The notes beneath the pieces are model-generated. The model was given only the letters and a program-made list of their open reading frames with translations. It ran no database searches and was not told the origin of the DNA. From positions 62,001 to 126,000 of the forward strand of contig NZ_VTRS01000001.1 in NCBI RefSeq assembly GCF_008641065.1: a stretch of 64,000 nucleotides of DNA. Reading direction: 5' to 3'. Each line of letters opens with the position of its first letter. Positions within the stretch are counted from its first letter, which is position 1. Positions 18,162-31,279 of this stretch are shown here, piece by piece. This DNA is from Rhabdaerophilum calidifontis (GTDB lineage: Bacteria > Pseudomonadota > Alphaproteobacteria > Rhizobiales > Beijerinckiaceae). A program made the translations under genes and the position numbers.

Positions 18162-18176
18162 GTTATATTGAATAAC
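18162..18176. promoter_or_regulatory. Dyad operator overlapping the pca -10 box
   Basis: GTTAT and ATAAC flank ATTGA, a perfect 5-bp dyad that also fits the LysR-type T-N11-A pattern. It covers the predicted -10 box, 18-32 bases before the pcaC start. Binding there would most simply repress transcription. No regulator gene of the PcaQ or IclR/PcaR type lies next to it. Confidence 0.5.
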
Positions 18177-18195
18177 GATTTTGCCGTTTTGCCAA
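18167..18195 (-). promoter_or_regulatory. Promoter of the pcaCHGB operon
   Basis: On the minus strand TTGGCA (18195-18190) and TTCAAT (18172-18167) are 17 bases apart, matching the sigma-70 consensus at 5/6 and 4/6 positions. The predicted leader before pcaC is short (about 15 bases). Confidence 0.55.
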
Positions 18196-18366
18196 GATGT
18201 CCTGCGCGATCCCGCACATGACCGCCCGGCCGGACTGCGCCGGCCGGTGCGATTGGGCTCGCATTCCGGAACCACCCGCTTATGCTCGGCCCGGCAGGCG
18301 CACAAGATGCGCCGGGCCGCGCATGACCCTTCGCATCGCTGACATCTTTTCCGCCTAGAAAGCCTC

Positions 18367-19965
18367 ATGCCCTCCGATTCCTCTCTCGCCTCCGCCTGGT
18401 CCGCCCTGCGCGAGACCCATGCCGCCCTTGCCGGGACGCGCATCGCCGATCTTTTCCGCGCCGATCCCGCGCGGTTCGACCGCTTCTCCTTCGCCTTCGA
18501 GGACCTGCTGCTCGACCTTTCGAAATGCCGGATCGACGCCGCGGCGCTCGCCCGGCTGATCGCACTGGCCGAGGCGGCGGGTGTGCCGGAACGGCGCGCG
18601 GCGATGTTCGCCGGCGAGCCCGTGAACAGCACCGAGAACCGCGCGGCGCTCCATGTCGCGCTGCGCGCCGGAGCCGATGCCGGGTTCCATGCCGCGGGCC
18701 GGGCCGTGATGCCCGATGTGCTCGCCGTGCGTGCGGCCTGCCTCGCCTTCGCGGAAGAGATCCGCTCCGGTGCCGTCGCCGGCACTGGCGGACCGTTCAC
18801 GGATATCGTCAATCTTGGCATCGGCGGCTCCGATCTCGGACCGGCGATGGTGACGGAGGCGCTCTGGCCCGCTGCGGACGGTCCGCGGGCGCATTTCGTC
18901 TCGAATGTCGACGGCGCGCATCTCGCGCAGGTACTGCGGGAACTCGATCCGGCGACGACGCTGATCATCGTCGCTTCGAAGACCTTCACCACGATCGAGA
19001 CGATGACCAATGCCCGCGCGGCGCGGGGCTGGCTGGTCGCGGCGCTCGGCGAGGCCGCGGTGGGACGGCATTTCGCCGCCGTCTCGACGGCGCTCGACAA
19101 GGTTGCGGCATTCGGCATCCCGGCGGAGCGGACCTTCGGCTTCTGGGATTGGGTCGGCGGGCGCTATTCGGTCTGGTCCGCGATCGGGCTGCCGGTGATG
19201 ATCCGCATCGGCGCGGCGCGGTTCGAGCAGTTCCTCGCCGGCGCGGCGGCGATGGATGCGCATTTCCGCGCCGCGCCACTCGGACAGAACCTGCCGGTGC
19301 TGCTCGCGCTGGCCGGCATCTGGCATCGCGTCGTCTGCGGCCATCCCGCCCGCGCGATCATCCCCTATGATCAGCGGCTCGCGCGCTTTCCCGCCTATCT
19401 GCAGCAGCTCGACATGGAATCAAACGGCAAATCCGTCCGGCTCGACGGCACGCCCGTGACGATGCCGACCGGGCCGCTCGTCTGGGGCGAGCCGGGCACC
19501 AACGGTCAGCACGCCTTCTTCCAGCTGCTGCACCAGGGCACCGACATCATTCCCGTCGAGTTCATCCTGGCCGCGGAGGGGGTGGAGGGGCCGCATCTTG
19601 CGGCGCATCATCCGATTCTGGTCGCGAATTGCCTCGCGCAGAGCCAGGCGCTGATGCTGGGGCGCACGCTGGAGGAGGCCGGCGGCAATCCGCACCGCGT
19701 CTTCCTCGGCGACCGCCCCTCGATCACGATCCTGCATCGCCGGCTCGATCCGCGCACGCTCGGCCGGCTGATCGCGCTCTACGAGCACCGGGTTTTCGTC
19801 GAGGCGGCGATCTTCGGCATCAACCCGTTCGACCAATGGGGCGTCGAACTCGGCAAGGAACTGGCGCTGAAACTCGCCGGGCCGGTGGCGACCGGCGAGG
19901 GGCTTGACGCGCTGGACGGCTCTACCGCCGGGCTGGTGCGGGCCTTGCGCAGGCCCCCGGCATAG
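18367..19965 (+). CDS. pgi: Glucose-6-phosphate isomerase
   Basis: Interconverts glucose 6-phosphate and fructose 6-phosphate in the cytoplasm. The 532-residue protein carries both PGI signatures: the [18 protein letters not shown] block in the middle and the C-terminal [14 protein letters not shown] block; GGSDLGP for phosphate binding is near residue 155. The length is normal for the bacterial type. It is a single gene between the divergent pca operon and the convergent pnp, with no other glycolytic gene close by. Confidence 0.97.
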   Translation: MPSDSSLASAWSALRETHAALAGTRIADLFRADPARFDRFSFAFEDLLLDLSKCRIDAAALARLIALAEAAGVPERRAAMFAGEPVNSTENRAALHVALRAGADAGFHAAGRAVMPDVLAVRAACLAFAEEIRSGAVAGTGGPFTDIVNLGIGGSDLGPAMVTEALWPAADGPRAHFVSNVDGAHLAQVLRELDPATTLIIVASKTFTTIETMTNARAARGWLVAALGEAAVGRHFAAVSTALDKVAAFGIPAERTFGFWDWVGGRYSVWSAIGLPVMIRIGAARFEQFLAGAAAMDAHFRAAPLGQNLPVLLALAGIWHRVVCGHPARAIIPYDQRLARFPAYLQQLDMESNGKSVRLDGTPVTMPTGPLVWGEPGTNGQHAFFQLLHQGTDIIPVEFILAAEGVEGPHLAAHHPILVANCLAQSQALMLGRTLEEAGGNPHRVFLGDRPSITILHRRLDPRTLGRLIALYEHRVFVEAAIFGINPFDQWGVELGKELALKLAGPVATGEGLDALDGSTAGLVRALRRPPA

Positions 19966-19998
19966 CAAGCCCCGCCCCGGAGCGCGCAGCAAAAGAAA

Positions 19999-20018
19999 AG
20001 CCCCCGCTGCCGGGGGCT
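19999..20018 (-). terminator. Rho-independent terminator after pnp
   Basis: An 8-bp perfect stem AGCCCCCG/CGGGGGCT with a 4-base loop. Read on the minus strand it is followed by CTTTTCTTTTGC, a T-rich tract, so it terminates pnp; on the plus strand the tail is poor, though it may also reduce readthrough from pgi. Confidence 0.8.
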
Positions 20019-20063
20019 CCTCCTTGCGTCTCGGAATGCGGATACGCTGATCGTTGAAGCGCG

Positions 20064-22220
<2,157 letters not shown>

Positions 22221-22542
22221 GTCCTGTCCTGTTCAGGCGGGAACCGGCCCCTGCCGGCCTCGCGTTGCGGCCGGGAACCGGCCTTCGGGTTCGGCCGCGC
22301 CGGAGGACCGGCCCGGCGGATCCGGGCCGGCGGCGTGCCGGGTCTCATTCGCGGAGAACCGCCCGAACCCATGGGCAAGACGGCGGGACGCTGCATTCTG
22401 GATCCAGCGTCCGGCGATCCTGCCATGGCATTCGCCGGCTCTCCCGGACCGGCGCCCCCTGGCGCCCGGTCCGCGGGGGGAGGCGCGCCGTGGCGCGGCT
22501 CCCGTCATGTTCCGGCCCGCTGAACCGGGCCGGGCGCCGCAT
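22221..22542. promoter_or_regulatory. rpsO-pnp intergenic region (322 bases, no gene)
   Basis: No convincing reading frame. The region is very GC-rich and contains a strong hairpin at 22445-22473 about 70 bases after rpsO and several shorter GGCCGG-type inverted repeats nearer pnp. In E. coli the equivalent gap carries an RNase III processing hairpin used for pnp autoregulation; a similar role here is inference. Confidence 0.45.
22445..22473. repeat. GC-rich hairpin between rpsO and pnp
   Basis: CGGACCGG-CGCC pairs with GGCG-CCCGGTCCG around the loop CCCT, about 12 base pairs with one bulge. No T-run follows on the minus strand, so processing or attenuation is more likely than simple termination. 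Confidence 0.5.
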
Positions 22543-22812
22543 TCAGCGGCGGATGCCGAGACGCTCGATCAGCGCCCGGTAGCGCGCTTCGTCCTTGCGC
22601 TTGACGTAATCCAGCAGCGAGCGGCGCTGCGAGACCAGCTTCAGAAGGCCGCGCCGGGAATGGTTGTCCTTCTTGTGCGTCTTGAAATGCTCGGTGAGAT
22701 TGGCAATCCGTTCGGAAAGCACCGCCACCTGCACCTCGGGCGAACCGGTATCGCCGCTCTTGGTCGCGTATTCGGAAATCAGCGCGCTCTTGCGCTCGGC
22801 CGTGATCGACAT
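22543..22812 (-). CDS. rpsO: 30S ribosomal protein S15
   Basis: Primary 16S rRNA-binding protein of the small-subunit platform. The 89-residue sequence is the standard S15 length and contains [29 protein letters not shown] and the C-terminal [12 protein letters not shown]. It sits between truB and pnp as in most proteobacteria. A dedicated promoter in the 141-base upstream gap is possible but weak. Confidence 0.98.
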   Translation of the reverse strand: MSITAERKSALISEYATKSGDTGSPEVQVAVLSERIANLTEHFKTHKKDNHSRRGLLKLVSQRRSLLDYVKRKDEARYRALIERLGIRR

Positions 22813-22953
22813 CGGAAACCTCCAGTCTTCGGGGGGGAAAGCGGCCCGGCCGGGATGTCGTCCAGCAGGGTCAGGACAAAGAGCGGCGGCGTGCCGGCCG
22901 CTCCGTGACGCGGCTCATTAGCAGAAACCGCGGAAATTGCCAGCGCAAAACCG

Positions 22954-23916
22954 CTAGCCGAGGTTGAAGACCCGGTGCGGGCGCAACTCGCCCTTCTCGG
23001 CCTCGCCGATCGCCACGAGTTCGGACCCGCAATGCACCGCGACCTGCCCGAGCGCGACCGGCGCGTCGCGGCCGCGCAGGATGACGCTCTGCCCGCGCCG
23101 GAGACGCGCCGCCTCGTGGCGGGACACGTTGAGCGCCGGCAATTCCGCGAGCCCGCGCTCGACCGGCGCGAGAAGGTCCTCCAGATGCGCCTCCCTCTCC
23201 GCCGGATCCGCGATTTCCGCGGTGAGATCGGCTGCGGCGATGAAATCCGCCTCCAGGAACGGCCCGACGCGCGTGCGGCGCAGCGCCGTCACATGGCCAA
23301 AGCAGCCGAGTGCGCGCCCGAGATCGCGGGCGATGGCGCGGACATAGGTGCCCTTGCCGCATTCGGCCTCGAGCACGCTGGTCGCCCCGTCATGGGCGAT
23401 CACGTCCAGCCGGTCGATCAGCACCTCGCGCGCCTCGAGTTCCACGGCCTCGCCCTCGCGCGCGATGTCGTAGGCGCGCTCGCCGTCGACCTTGATCGCC
23501 GAGAATTGCGGAGGCACCTGCAGGATGGCGCCGGTGAAGCGCGGCAGCAGCGCCTGGACATCGGCGCGCGAGGGCCGCGCATCCGAGGTCTTCGTGACCG
23601 GCCCCTCGGTGTCGTCGGTCGTCGTCTCGGCACCCCAGGTCACGGTGAAGCGATAGGCCTTGCGGCCATCCATCACATGCGGGACGGTCTTGGTCGCCTC
23701 GCCGAGCGCAATCGGCAGGCAGCCCGAGGCGAGCGGATCGAGCGTGCCGGCATGGCCGGCCTTCTTGGCGCGGAAGACCCGCTTCACGACCGCGACGGCA
23801 TGGGTCGAGGTCATCCCCACAGGCTTGTCGAGGATCAGCCAGCCATGCACGTCGCGCTTCTTCGGGCGCGGAGGAAGATCGGGGCGGAGTGCCTTTTCGG
23901 GGCCGGGTTCGGTCAT
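22954..23916 (-). CDS. truB: tRNA pseudouridine(55) synthase
   Basis: Forms pseudouridine 55 in the T-loop of tRNAs. The 320-residue protein has the TruB_N domain with the catalytic aspartate D60 in [11 protein letters not shown] and KPVGMTST before it, followed by the C-terminal extension. It overlaps rbfA by 4 bases (ATGA) and precedes rpsO by 141 bases, the usual operon order. Confidence 0.96.
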   Translation of the reverse strand: MTEPGPEKALRPDLPPRPKKRDVHGWLILDKPVGMTSTHAVAVVKRVFRAKKAGHAGTLDPLASGCLPIALGEATKTVPHVMDGRKAYRFTVTWGAETTTDDTEGPVTKTSDARPSRADVQALLPRFTGAILQVPPQFSAIKVDGERAYDIAREGEAVELEAREVLIDRLDVIAHDGATSVLEAECGKGTYVRAIARDLGRALGCFGHVTALRRTRVGPFLEADFIAAADLTAEIADPAEREAHLEDLLAPVERGLAELPALNVSRHEAARLRRGQSVILRGRDAPVALGQVAVHCGSELVAIGEAEKGELRPHRVFNLG

Positions 23917-24341
23917 GAATCGTCTTCTTCGTGGGTCTTGTCGGCATCCCTGCCGGCGGTGTCGCGGCGGACGCGATCCGAATCCAGCAGGCGCTCGATC
24001 CGCTGGGCCTCGTCGTAGCGGTCATCGACGCGGAAACGCAGCTCGGGCGAATATTTCAGCGCGCGCAGCCGGCGCGAAACCTCGTGACGAAGATCGCGGG
24101 CATTGCGGTTGAGCACGGCAACCGCCTCCGCCTCGCCCTTGCCGCCGAGCGGCATGACCAGCACGGTGCCGTGGCGCAGATCCGGCGACATGCGGACCTC
24201 AAGCACCGAGATCAGCATGCCGGCGAGTTCCGGATCCTGCACATCGCCGCGCGCCAGCAATTCGGCGAGCGCGTGCCGCACCTGCTCGCCGACGCGAAGC
24301 TGGCGCTGGGAGGGGCCGGGGCCTGAAACGGGACGAACCAT
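23913..24341 (-). CDS. rbfA: 30S ribosome-binding factor A
   Basis: Assists late maturation of the 30S subunit. The 142-residue protein has the RbfA KH-like fold: [15 protein letters not shown] at the start and [14 protein letters not shown] in the middle; the C-terminus is an acidic extension ([15 protein letters not shown]). It lies 66 bases after infB and overlaps truB by 4 bases, the expected infB-rbfA-truB arrangement. Confidence 0.95.
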   Translation of the reverse strand: MVRPVSGPGPSQRQLRVGEQVRHALAELLARGDVQDPELAGMLISVLEVRMSPDLRHGTVLVMPLGGKGEAEAVAVLNRNARDLRHEVSRRLRALKYSPELRFRVDDRYDEAQRIERLLDSDRVRRDTAGRDADKTHEEDDS

Positions 24342-24407
24342 GACAACCCTTCGAACGTCGAAAGGCCGGGTCGCCCCGGCCTCTCCGCAAGCACGGCGGC
24401 CGGCGGA

Positions 24408-27400
24408 TCACAGGCTCCGCTGGATCTCCTCGACGCGGAAGCACTCGATGACATCGCCTGCGCGCATGTCCTCGTAATTCTGGAAGGCCATGCCGCATTC
24501 CTGCCCGGCCATGACCTCCTTCACCTCATCCTTGAAGCGCTTGAGCGTCTTCAGCGTGCCCTCGTGGATCACCACGTTGTCGCGGATGAGGCGGACCTTG
24601 GCGCCGCGCTCGACCTTGCCGTCGGTGACGACGCAGCCCGCGACATTGCCGACCTTGGTGATGTTGAAGACCTGCCGGATCTCGGCATTGCCGAGCATGG
24701 TCTCGCGCAAGGTCGGCGCAAGAAGGCCGGACATCGCCGCCTTCACATCATCCACGAGGTCGTAGATGACGTTGTAATAGCGGATCTCGACGCCGGCGCG
24801 CTCGGCCGCCTCGCGGGCTTCCTTATGGGCGCGCACGTTGAAGGCAAGGATGACCGCACCCGTCGTGTTGGCGAGGGTGACATCGGATTCGGTGATGCCG
24901 CCGACCGCCGTGTGCAGCACGCGCGCGGCGACCTCGTCGTTGCCGAGTTTCTCGACCGAGGCCGCGATCGCCTCGACCGAGCCCTGCACGTCGCCCTTGA
25001 TGAGCAGCGGGAATTCCTTCTTGCCCGCCGCATCCTTGGCGAGCCGCATCATGTCGACAAGGCTGCGCGCCTGGCCGCCGCCGCGCGCCGCCGCCTTGTC
25101 GCGCTTCTGGCGCTCGCGATAGGCCGTGATCTCGCGGGCGCGGGCTTCGCTCTCGACGACGGCAAGCCGGTCGCCGGCCTCCGGGGCGCCCTGGAAGCCG
25201 AGGATCTCGACCGGCAGCGACGGGCCGGCTTCGGCGACATTCGCGCCGCGATCGTCGACGAGCGCGCGGACGCGCCCCCATTGCGCGCCGGCGATGACGA
25301 TGTCGCCGGTGCGCAGCGTGCCGCGCTGGACAAGCACGGTCGCAACCGGGCCGCGGCCGCGATCGAGCTTCGCCTCGACGACGGAACCCTCGGCGGCGCG
25401 ATCGGGATTGGCGCGCAGTTCGAGCACTTCGGCCTGAAGCTGGATCGCCTCCAGCAGCTTGTCGAGATTCATCTTCTGCTTCGCCGAGACCTCGATCTCG
25501 AGCGTATCGCCGCCCATGCTCTCGACCTGCACGTCGTGCTGGAGAAGCTCGGTGCGTACGCGCTCCGGCTTGGCCTCGGGCTTGTCGATCTTGTTGATCG
25601 CCACGATCAGCGGCACCTTCGCCGCCTTGGCGTGGTTGATGGCCTCGATCGTCTGCGGCATCACGCCGTCATCCGCCGCGACGACCAGAACCACGATATC
25701 CGTCACCTTCGCGCCGCGCGCGCGCATGGCGGTGAAGGCGGCGTGGCCGGGCGTATCGATGAAGGTGATCTTGCCGCCGAGCGGCGAGGTGACCTGATAG
25801 GCGCCGATATGCTGGGTGATGCCGCCGGCCTCGCCCGAGACGACATTGGTCTGGCGGATCGCGTCGAGCAGCGAGGTCTTGCCGTGATCGACATGGCCCA
25901 TGATCGTGACGACCGGCGGGCGCGGCAGCATCGCCGCCTCGTTGTCCGGCTCGTCGAACAGGCCCTCCTCGACATCGGCCTCGGCGACTCGCTTGACCGA
26001 ATGCCCCATCTCCTCGGCGACGAGCTGGGCGGTGTCGGCGTCGATCACGTCGGTGATCTTGTGCATCGCCCCCTGCTTCATCAGCAGGCGGATCACGTCC
26101 ACCGCGCGCTCCGACATGCGGTTCGCCAATTCCTGGATCGAGATCGTCTCGGGAATGATGACCTCGCGGGCCAGCTTCTCCTTCGGCTCGTTGGCCGCGA
26201 GCCCCTTCATGCGCTGGACGCGGCGCTTGAACGCGGCGATCGAGCGCTGGCGCTCGTCCTCGTCCGAGAGCACGCTGGTCACGGTCAACCGGCCGCGGGA
26301 TTTTTCCGGACCCTTGGCGCGCTCCGGCTTCGCCGGCGCGGGGGCCTTGGCGGCACCCTTGCGGGCGACGCGCGCCTCATCCTCGTCGAGATCGCGCGCC
26401 GCCGGACGCGGCGGCACGTTCCCGATATCGCGCTTGGGACGCAGCGCCTCGAGATCCTCACCAAGCGCGGCGCCGCCGGATGGCGAACGCGGACCGCCGG
26501 GCGGCCGCGAGCCGGGCGCCGGCGCCTGGCCGGGCCGCGGCGCGAAGCCGAGCCGCAGGGTTCCGCCCGAGCGTTCGCCGCCCGCGCCACCGGGGCGCGG
26601 CCCGGGGGATGCCGAGCGCGGTCCGTCGAAGCGATTGCCGTCGCGCCGCGGCATGTCGCCGCCGCGCGGGGCCTGGCCCGTGCCCTCGCCGCCGCGGCGG
26701 AACGGGCCGTCGAGACGCGGCGGGCGCTCGCCGAAATCACGCAAGGTGGAGGGCGGGCGCGGCGATTGCCCGGAGGCATGGCCGCCGGGACGCGGCCCGG
26801 CGCCCGCCGGGCCCGCGGGACGCATGGACCCTGCCGGGGCCGGATTGGCCATCCGCGATGCCGGCGCCGCCGGATGGGCGTTCGGGCGCTGCGCCGCGAC
26901 CGGCGGCGCCGAGGTTTGCGGCGCGGGCGGCGGGGCGGGCGCCTTCGGCATGATGCTCGGGGTCGCCGCGACCGGCGGCGCGGAGACCGGGGCGGGAGGA
27001 GCCTGCGGCGCGACTTCGGGCGCGGGCGCCGGGGCCTGCTCCGCCTCGCGGCGGGCCTGCGCCGCGGCACGCTCGCGCTCCTCGCGCTCCTGCCGCTCGC
27101 GCTCCTGCCGGGCGCGTTGTTCGGCCTCGTTGCGGCGACGCTCTTCCTCCTCGCGGCGGCGGGCCTCTGCCAGGGCGTGGGCGAGCCGGTCACGCTCGGT
27201 CTCGGACAGGTTGCGCTGCTGCGCCCCCCCGAGGCCGAGCCGGGGCTGCGGCGGCGTGGGCCGCGTCTCGGGCGCAGCGGGGCGCGGGGCAGGCGCGGGT
27301 GCCTTGCTCTCGACGACCGGAGCCCTCGTCGGCGGATCCATCGTGCCCGGGCGACGCTTCACCGTCTCGACCACGACCGATTTCGTGCGGCCGTGGGAGA

Positions 27401-27497
27401 AGCTCTGCTTGACGACGCCCTGCTCCACCGGACGCTTCAGCGACAGCGTCTTCGGGGCGGAGAGGGTCTTGTCGCCCGAGGTCTTGTTGTCAGTCAT
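24408..27497 (-). CDS. infB: Translation initiation factor IF-2
   Basis: GTPase that brings initiator tRNA to the ribosome. The 1029-residue protein has a very long N-terminal part: a short IF2_N-like start, then about 400 residues rich in Pro, Gly, Arg and Ala with a Glu/Arg-rich coiled-coil-like stretch. The GTPase domain begins near 530, with G1 GHVDHGKT at 534-541, DTPGHAAF and NKID, followed by the domain II-IV modules. ATG 27497 is used in preference to a longer frame that adds 19 residues. Operon partners ylxR, nusA, rbfA and truB flank it. Confidence 0.96.
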   Translation of the reverse strand: MTDNKTSGDKTLSAPKTLSLKRPVEQGVVKQSFSHGRTKSVVVETVKRRPGTMDPPTRAPVVESKAPAPAPRPAAPETRPTPPQPRLGLGGAQQRNLSETERDRLAHALAEARRREEEERRRNEAEQRARQERERQEREERERAAAQARREAEQAPAPAPEVAPQAPPAPVSAPPVAATPSIMPKAPAPPPAPQTSAPPVAAQRPNAHPAAPASRMANPAPAGSMRPAGPAGAGPRPGGHASGQSPRPPSTLRDFGERPPRLDGPFRRGGEGTGQAPRGGDMPRRDGNRFDGPRSASPGPRPGGAGGERSGGTLRLGFAPRPGQAPAPGSRPPGGPRSPSGGAALGEDLEALRPKRDIGNVPPRPAARDLDEDEARVARKGAAKAPAPAKPERAKGPEKSRGRLTVTSVLSDEDERQRSIAAFKRRVQRMKGLAANEPKEKLAREVIIPETISIQELANRMSERAVDVIRLLMKQGAMHKITDVIDADTAQLVAEEMGHSVKRVAEADVEEGLFDEPDNEAAMLPRPPVVTIMGHVDHGKTSLLDAIRQTNVVSGEAGGITQHIGAYQVTSPLGGKITFIDTPGHAAFTAMRARGAKVTDIVVLVVAADDGVMPQTIEAINHAKAAKVPLIVAINKIDKPEAKPERVRTELLQHDVQVESMGGDTLEIEVSAKQKMNLDKLLEAIQLQAEVLELRANPDRAAEGSVVEAKLDRGRGPVATVLVQRGTLRTGDIVIAGAQWGRVRALVDDRGANVAEAGPSLPVEILGFQGAPEAGDRLAVVESEARAREITAYRERQKRDKAAARGGGQARSLVDMMRLAKDAAGKKEFPLLIKGDVQGSVEAIAASVEKLGNDEVAARVLHTAVGGITESDVTLANTTGAVILAFNVRAHKEAREAAERAGVEIRYYNVIYDLVDDVKAAMSGLLAPTLRETMLGNAEIRQVFNITKVGNVAGCVVTDGKVERGAKVRLIRDNVVIHEGTLKTLKRFKDEVKEVMAGQECGMAFQNYEDMRAGDVIECFRVEEIQRSL

Positions 27498-27590
27498 ACG
27501 TACCGTTGTCCTCGACGAGGGAATTCGTCCGTTCGTGGTCCGGGCCGGGCCCAATGGCCCGGCCGGCTATCGGTTCATCCGCCGGCCGCG

Positions 27591-28304
27591 TCACGGATGC
27601 GGGTCGCCCGCATCCGATCCGAGATTCCGCGGAACCTGAAAAGCGTCGTCAGACCCTGGGGGCGTCGCGCCATCACGCGTCGCCGGGCCGCCCGACAGGA
27701 ATTCAACGTATCTCGCCGCCCGATCCAGAAAGGCCGAACCGGCAGGATGCACCGCAAGCGCGGCATGTATCACATGTTCCCGCCCCAAGGACAGTGCTAT
27801 TTCTTCGGCGGAAAAGACCCGGATCACCAGCGGATCGCCCTGTCGCGGCCCCCGCCCGGCCATGCGGCCGGCGAGCCGGGCGATCTCGGCCTCGGAACCG
27901 TCGCTGGCCTCGACCAGCGCGAGGACGGGACCGCGCAGCCCGTCGATCTTCGCGAAACCGCTCGTTACCGCACCGGCCTTGTTGGCCAGGGCGAGCATCT
28001 GCAACGCATCCGCGCGCAGCAGGCCCGCGACCTGACGGTCGAGATCGGCCGGCACGCGGATCTCGGCCTTCAGGGCCCGCCCGAACAGCTTGCGGCGGAT
28101 CGCCTCGGCGAGCAGCGCGCGATCATTGCCGATCCAGACCCCGCGCCCCGGCAGGCGGTTGCGGATATCGGGCACCAGCGCACCATCAGGCGCCGCGACG
28201 AAGCGGAGAAGCCGGTCGATGGGCCGGATTTCGCGGGTCACCGCGCAGCGGCGCGACACCGCGCGGCGATCCTCCCGGGCCCCCTCCGTCTCGTCCGGCT
28301 CCAT
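27591..28304 (-). CDS. ylxR: RNA-binding protein of the YlxR family with L7Ae-like C-terminal part
   Basis: The 237-residue protein starts with a YlxR (DUF448) domain containing RRCAVTREI and NRLPGRGVWIG, followed by an L7Ae-like half (about 85-190, with ALANKAGAVTSG). This fused form is common in alphaproteobacteria, where firmicutes have two separate genes. Its exact task is unsettled; it is linked to the translation machinery by its fixed position between nusA and infB. The start is 3 bases after the nusA stop. The last about 40 residues are low complexity. Confidence 0.9.
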   Translation of the reverse strand: MEPDETEGAREDRRAVSRRCAVTREIRPIDRLLRFVAAPDGALVPDIRNRLPGRGVWIGNDRALLAEAIRRKLFGRALKAEIRVPADLDRQVAGLLRADALQMLALANKAGAVTSGFAKIDGLRGPVLALVEASDGSEAEIARLAGRMAGRGPRQGDPLVIRVFSAEEIALSLGREHVIHAALAVHPAGSAFLDRAARYVEFLSGGPATRDGATPPGSDDAFQVPRNLGSDAGDPHP

Positions 28305-28307
28305 CCA

Positions 28308-29900
28308 TCAGCCTTCCTGAAGCGCGTGGGTCTCCTCGTCGGCGCTCTCGGACGCCGGCTCGACCCAGCCGGCCGCGACGCGCGCCGCCATCACGATCGC
28401 CTCGGCTTCGTCGCGCGTGACGTCGAGATCGGAGAAATAGCCGGGGTAGCGCAGCGTCTCGGTGCCCTTCTTCTCGGTCCAGCCGACGAGATCATCCGTC
28501 GCGCAGCCGGCGAGATCCTCGACCGTCTTGACGCCGTTCTCCCCGAGCGCGACCAGCATCGCCGAGGTGATTCCGGGAATCGCGCCTACCGCGTCCTCGA
28601 CGCCCAATTCCCGCCGCCGCGCCTGGCGCTCGGCCTCCACCCGCTCGAGATAGCTGCGGGCGCGGGTCTGGAGTTCGTCCGCCGTCTCGGCGTCGAAACC
28701 CTCGATCGCCAGCACGTCCGAGCGATCAACATAGGCGATCTCCTCGATTGTCGCGAACCCTTCCGAGGCGAGAAGCTGGCCGACCATTTCGTCGACATCG
28801 AGCGCCTCGCAGAACAGCTTCGAGCGCTCGGCGAATTCCTTCTGGCGGCGCTCGCTCTCCTCGGTCTCGGTCAGGATGTCGATGTTCCAGCCGGTGAGCT
28901 GCGAGGCGAGGCGCACGTTCTGCCCGCGCCGGCCGATGGCGAGCGAGAGCTGGTCATCCGGCACCACCACCTCGATGCGCTCGCTCTCCTCGTCGAGCAC
29001 CACCTTGGAAACCTCGGCCGGCTGGAGCGCGTTGACGATGAAGGTCGCCACGTTCTCCGACCACGGGATGATATCGACACGCTCGCCCTGGAGTTCCTGA
29101 ACCACCGCCTGCACGCGGGAGCCGCGCATGCCAACGCAGGCGCCGACCGGGTCGATCGAGGAATCGCGGCTGATCACCGCGATCTTGGCGCGGCTGCCGG
29201 GATCCCGCGCGACTGCCTTGATCTCGATCACGCCGTCATAGATCTCCGGCACCTCCTGCATGAAGAGTTTGGCCATGAAGATCGGATGCGTGCGCGAGAG
29301 GAAGATCTGCGGTCCGCGCGCCTCGCGGCGCACGTCAAACAGATAGGAGCGGATCCGGTCGCCGGGGCGGAAGACCTCGCGCGGGATCAGCTCGTCGCGC
29401 CGGATCACCGCCTCGCCCTTGCCGAGATCGACGATGACATTGCCGTATTCGACGCGCTTGACGACGCCGTTGATGATCTCGCCGACGCGGTCCTTGAATT
29501 CCTCGTATTGCCGGTCGCGTTCCGCCTCGCGCACCTTCTGGGTGATGACCTGCTTGGCGCTCTGCGCCGCCATGCGGCCGAACTCCACCGGCGGCAGCGA
29601 TTCGGAGAGCGTGTCGCCGAGTGCGGCGTTCGGGTTCTTGCGCTTGGCATCGGCGAGACTGATCTCGCGGCTGTCGTTCTCGACCTGCTCGACGACATGC
29701 ATCAGCCGGGTGAGCCGCAGTTCGCCGGTCTTGGGATGGATCTCGGCGCGGATATCGGTTTCCGAACCGTAGCGGGAGCGCGCGATCTTGGCGTAAGCAT
29801 CCTCCATCGCCGAAAGGACGATCTCGCGCTCGATCGATTTCTCGCGCGCGACCGCGTCGGCAATCTGGAGAAGTTCGAGCCTGTTGGCGCTGACACTCAT
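28308..29900 (-). CDS. nusA: Transcription termination/antitermination protein NusA
   Basis: RNA polymerase-associated factor controlling pausing, termination and antitermination. The 530-residue protein has the N-terminal polymerase-binding domain (about 1-130), S1 domain (about 135-200), two KH domains (about 230-350, with [12 protein letters not shown]) and two C-terminal helix-hairpin-helix/acidic repeats, as in Gram-negative NusA. It is preceded by rimP (58 bases) and followed by ylxR. Confidence 0.97.
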   Translation of the reverse strand: MSVSANRLELLQIADAVAREKSIEREIVLSAMEDAYAKIARSRYGSETDIRAEIHPKTGELRLTRLMHVVEQVENDSREISLADAKRKNPNAALGDTLSESLPPVEFGRMAAQSAKQVITQKVREAERDRQYEEFKDRVGEIINGVVKRVEYGNVIVDLGKGEAVIRRDELIPREVFRPGDRIRSYLFDVRREARGPQIFLSRTHPIFMAKLFMQEVPEIYDGVIEIKAVARDPGSRAKIAVISRDSSIDPVGACVGMRGSRVQAVVQELQGERVDIIPWSENVATFIVNALQPAEVSKVVLDEESERIEVVVPDDQLSLAIGRRGQNVRLASQLTGWNIDILTETEESERRQKEFAERSKLFCEALDVDEMVGQLLASEGFATIEEIAYVDRSDVLAIEGFDAETADELQTRARSYLERVEAERQARRRELGVEDAVGAIPGITSAMLVALGENGVKTVEDLAGCATDDLVGWTEKKGTETLRYPGYFSDLDVTRDEAEAIVMAARVAAGWVEPASESADEETHALQEG

Positions 29901-29958
29901 CTTTTCCTCCGTCGGGCGGGCGCCGCGGGGCGCCGGCTCCTGTCGTTCAGCCTGTTAT

Positions 29959-30639
29959 CTATCTGCGCGGCTTGCGCGCGGGATTATCGATCCGCCGCGG
30001 TTTGGGCGGCCGCGCCGCGCGCGGTGCCGGCGCCGGCACCGGCGGGAGAATCGCGGCTTCGGGGTCGGGTTCCTCCCCGGCGGCGAGGGTGCGCTCCGCC
30101 GCCTTGCCGCGGCGGAGCGATTCCTCAATCACGGCATCGGTCAGGACGAGCCGCGCCTCCGCCATCTCCCGCATCGCGAGTCGGGCGCTGTCTGGTGCGC
30201 CCTCGGGCGCATCCGGCAGGTCGAGGATCACGATCTCGCCCTCGACACCGGAGATAGCGCCGCGGAAGCGTTTCCGTCCCTCGACCGGGACCGCCATCTC
30301 GATGCGGCAATCATAACCGATCCAGCGGGAGAAATCGCCGGCACGGACCAGCGGCCGATCGATGCCCGGCGAGGAGAGTTCGAGATTGTAGGCGGTGGCG
30401 ATCGGATCCTCGACATCGAGGAGCGGCGAGACGGCGCGGCTCACGGCCTCGCAATCGTCGACGCCCATGGTGCCGTCCGGCCGCTCGGCCATGATCTGCA
30501 CCGTGCAGCCGTTGAGCCCCGAGATCTTCACCCGCACCAGCCGGAAGCCGAGACCGCGGATCATCGGCTCGACGATCCGCGCCACGCGGCTCGCGACACC
30601 GGTCTCCGTGATCAGGCGGGGCTCGTCGAGATTGTCCAT
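29959..30639 (-). CDS. rimP: Ribosome maturation factor RimP
   Basis: Needed for 30S assembly. The 226-residue protein has the RimP N-terminal domain ([24 protein letters not shown]-like region with [10 protein letters not shown]) and C-terminal SH3-like domain (about 90-150). It continues into a 60-70-residue tail rich in Pro, Ala and Arg that E. coli RimP lacks. ATG 30639 is selected because the 80 residues upstream do not resemble RimP. First gene of the rimP-nusA-ylxR-infB array. Confidence 0.93.
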   Translation of the reverse strand: MDNLDEPRLITETGVASRVARIVEPMIRGLGFRLVRVKISGLNGCTVQIMAERPDGTMGVDDCEAVSRAVSPLLDVEDPIATAYNLELSSPGIDRPLVRAGDFSRWIGYDCRIEMAVPVEGRKRFRGAISGVEGEIVILDLPDAPEGAPDSARLAMREMAEARLVLTDAVIEESLRRGKAAERTLAAGEEPDPEAAILPPVPAPAPRAARPPKPRRIDNPARKPRR

Positions 30640-30790
30640 GCCGGTCCTTCGCCGGGCCAATATGAAAAAAGCGGGTCCGTCTCCGGCCCACTCTCCTTTT
30701 CGCGTATGACCCCGCGTAAAATCGAGATTGATGCGCTCCCATAAGCGCTTTTTTGCCGGAAGGCAAGCCTCGCCCGGACGCGCGGCGCGC

Positions 30791-31279
30791 TCACCGCGCC
30801 CGCTCGAGCACCCAGCGCATCGTCTCTTGCAGCTGGGCTTCCGGAACCTCGCGCTGAAGCGCCGGGCCGATATCGGCAATCGTCACGCCGCGCAGGCTTG
30901 CACGCCACGCCTCGTCCGCCGCCCACATCGCACGCGCGATGATGCAGGGGCGCGCATCGCAGAACCCGGCCGGCCGGCAGGGATTGTTCCGGCGGATCTC
31001 GGTGCAGACGAAGGCCGAGACACGGCCCTCCACCGCCGTCACGATATCCAAGAAGCTGATCTCCGCCGGCGGCCGCGCGAGGCGATAGCCGCCGGAGGGT
31101 CCGAGCGTGCTCTCCACGATGCCGGCCTGCGACAGGCTCTGGAGCGCCTTCGACAAATATTCCTTGGGAACGCCGTGCAATTCGGCGAGATCGCGGGTGG
31201 AAAGGAAGTGCCCCGGCGGCAGCATCGCGAGGATCGACGCGCAGTGCAGCGCCCATTCCACCTGATTGCGCAATTGCAT
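30791..31279 (-). CDS. Rrf2-family transcriptional regulator with four C-terminal cysteines
   Basis: A 162-residue Rrf2 protein: winged-helix N-terminal half ([17 protein letters not shown], then [21 protein letters not shown] as the recognition region) and a C-terminal half with C92, C101, C107 and C112. IscR and NsrR bind an Fe-S cluster with three cysteines in this place, so cluster or thiol sensing is plausible; the C-x8-C-x5-C-x4-C spacing matches neither exactly. Its start shares one base with the stop of the AhpD-like gene (TGATG). The promoter region of the pair carries a 13-bp inverted repeat, suggesting autoregulation. Confidence 0.9.
   Translation of the reverse strand: MQLRNQVEWALHCASILAMLPPGHFLSTRDLAELHGVPKEYLSKALQSLSQAGIVESTLGPSGGYRLARPPAEISFLDIVTAVEGRVSAFVCTEIRRNNPCRPAGFCDARPCIIARAMWAADEAWRASLRGVTIADIGPALQREVPEAQLQETMRWVLERAR

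Noticed and set aside
24564-30257. A 1897-codon open frame on the plus strand opposite infB, ylxR, nusA and rimP
   Set aside because: It mirrors the codons of four well-defined genes; long antisense frames are common at this GC content and the product is low-complexity with no domain.
30733-30754. GCGCT/AGCGC hairpin followed by six T on the plus strand
   Set aside because: Looks like a terminator, but no plus-strand gene lies upstream and the T-run is on the wrong side for the minus-strand rrf2-type gene; probably part of the rimP leader.
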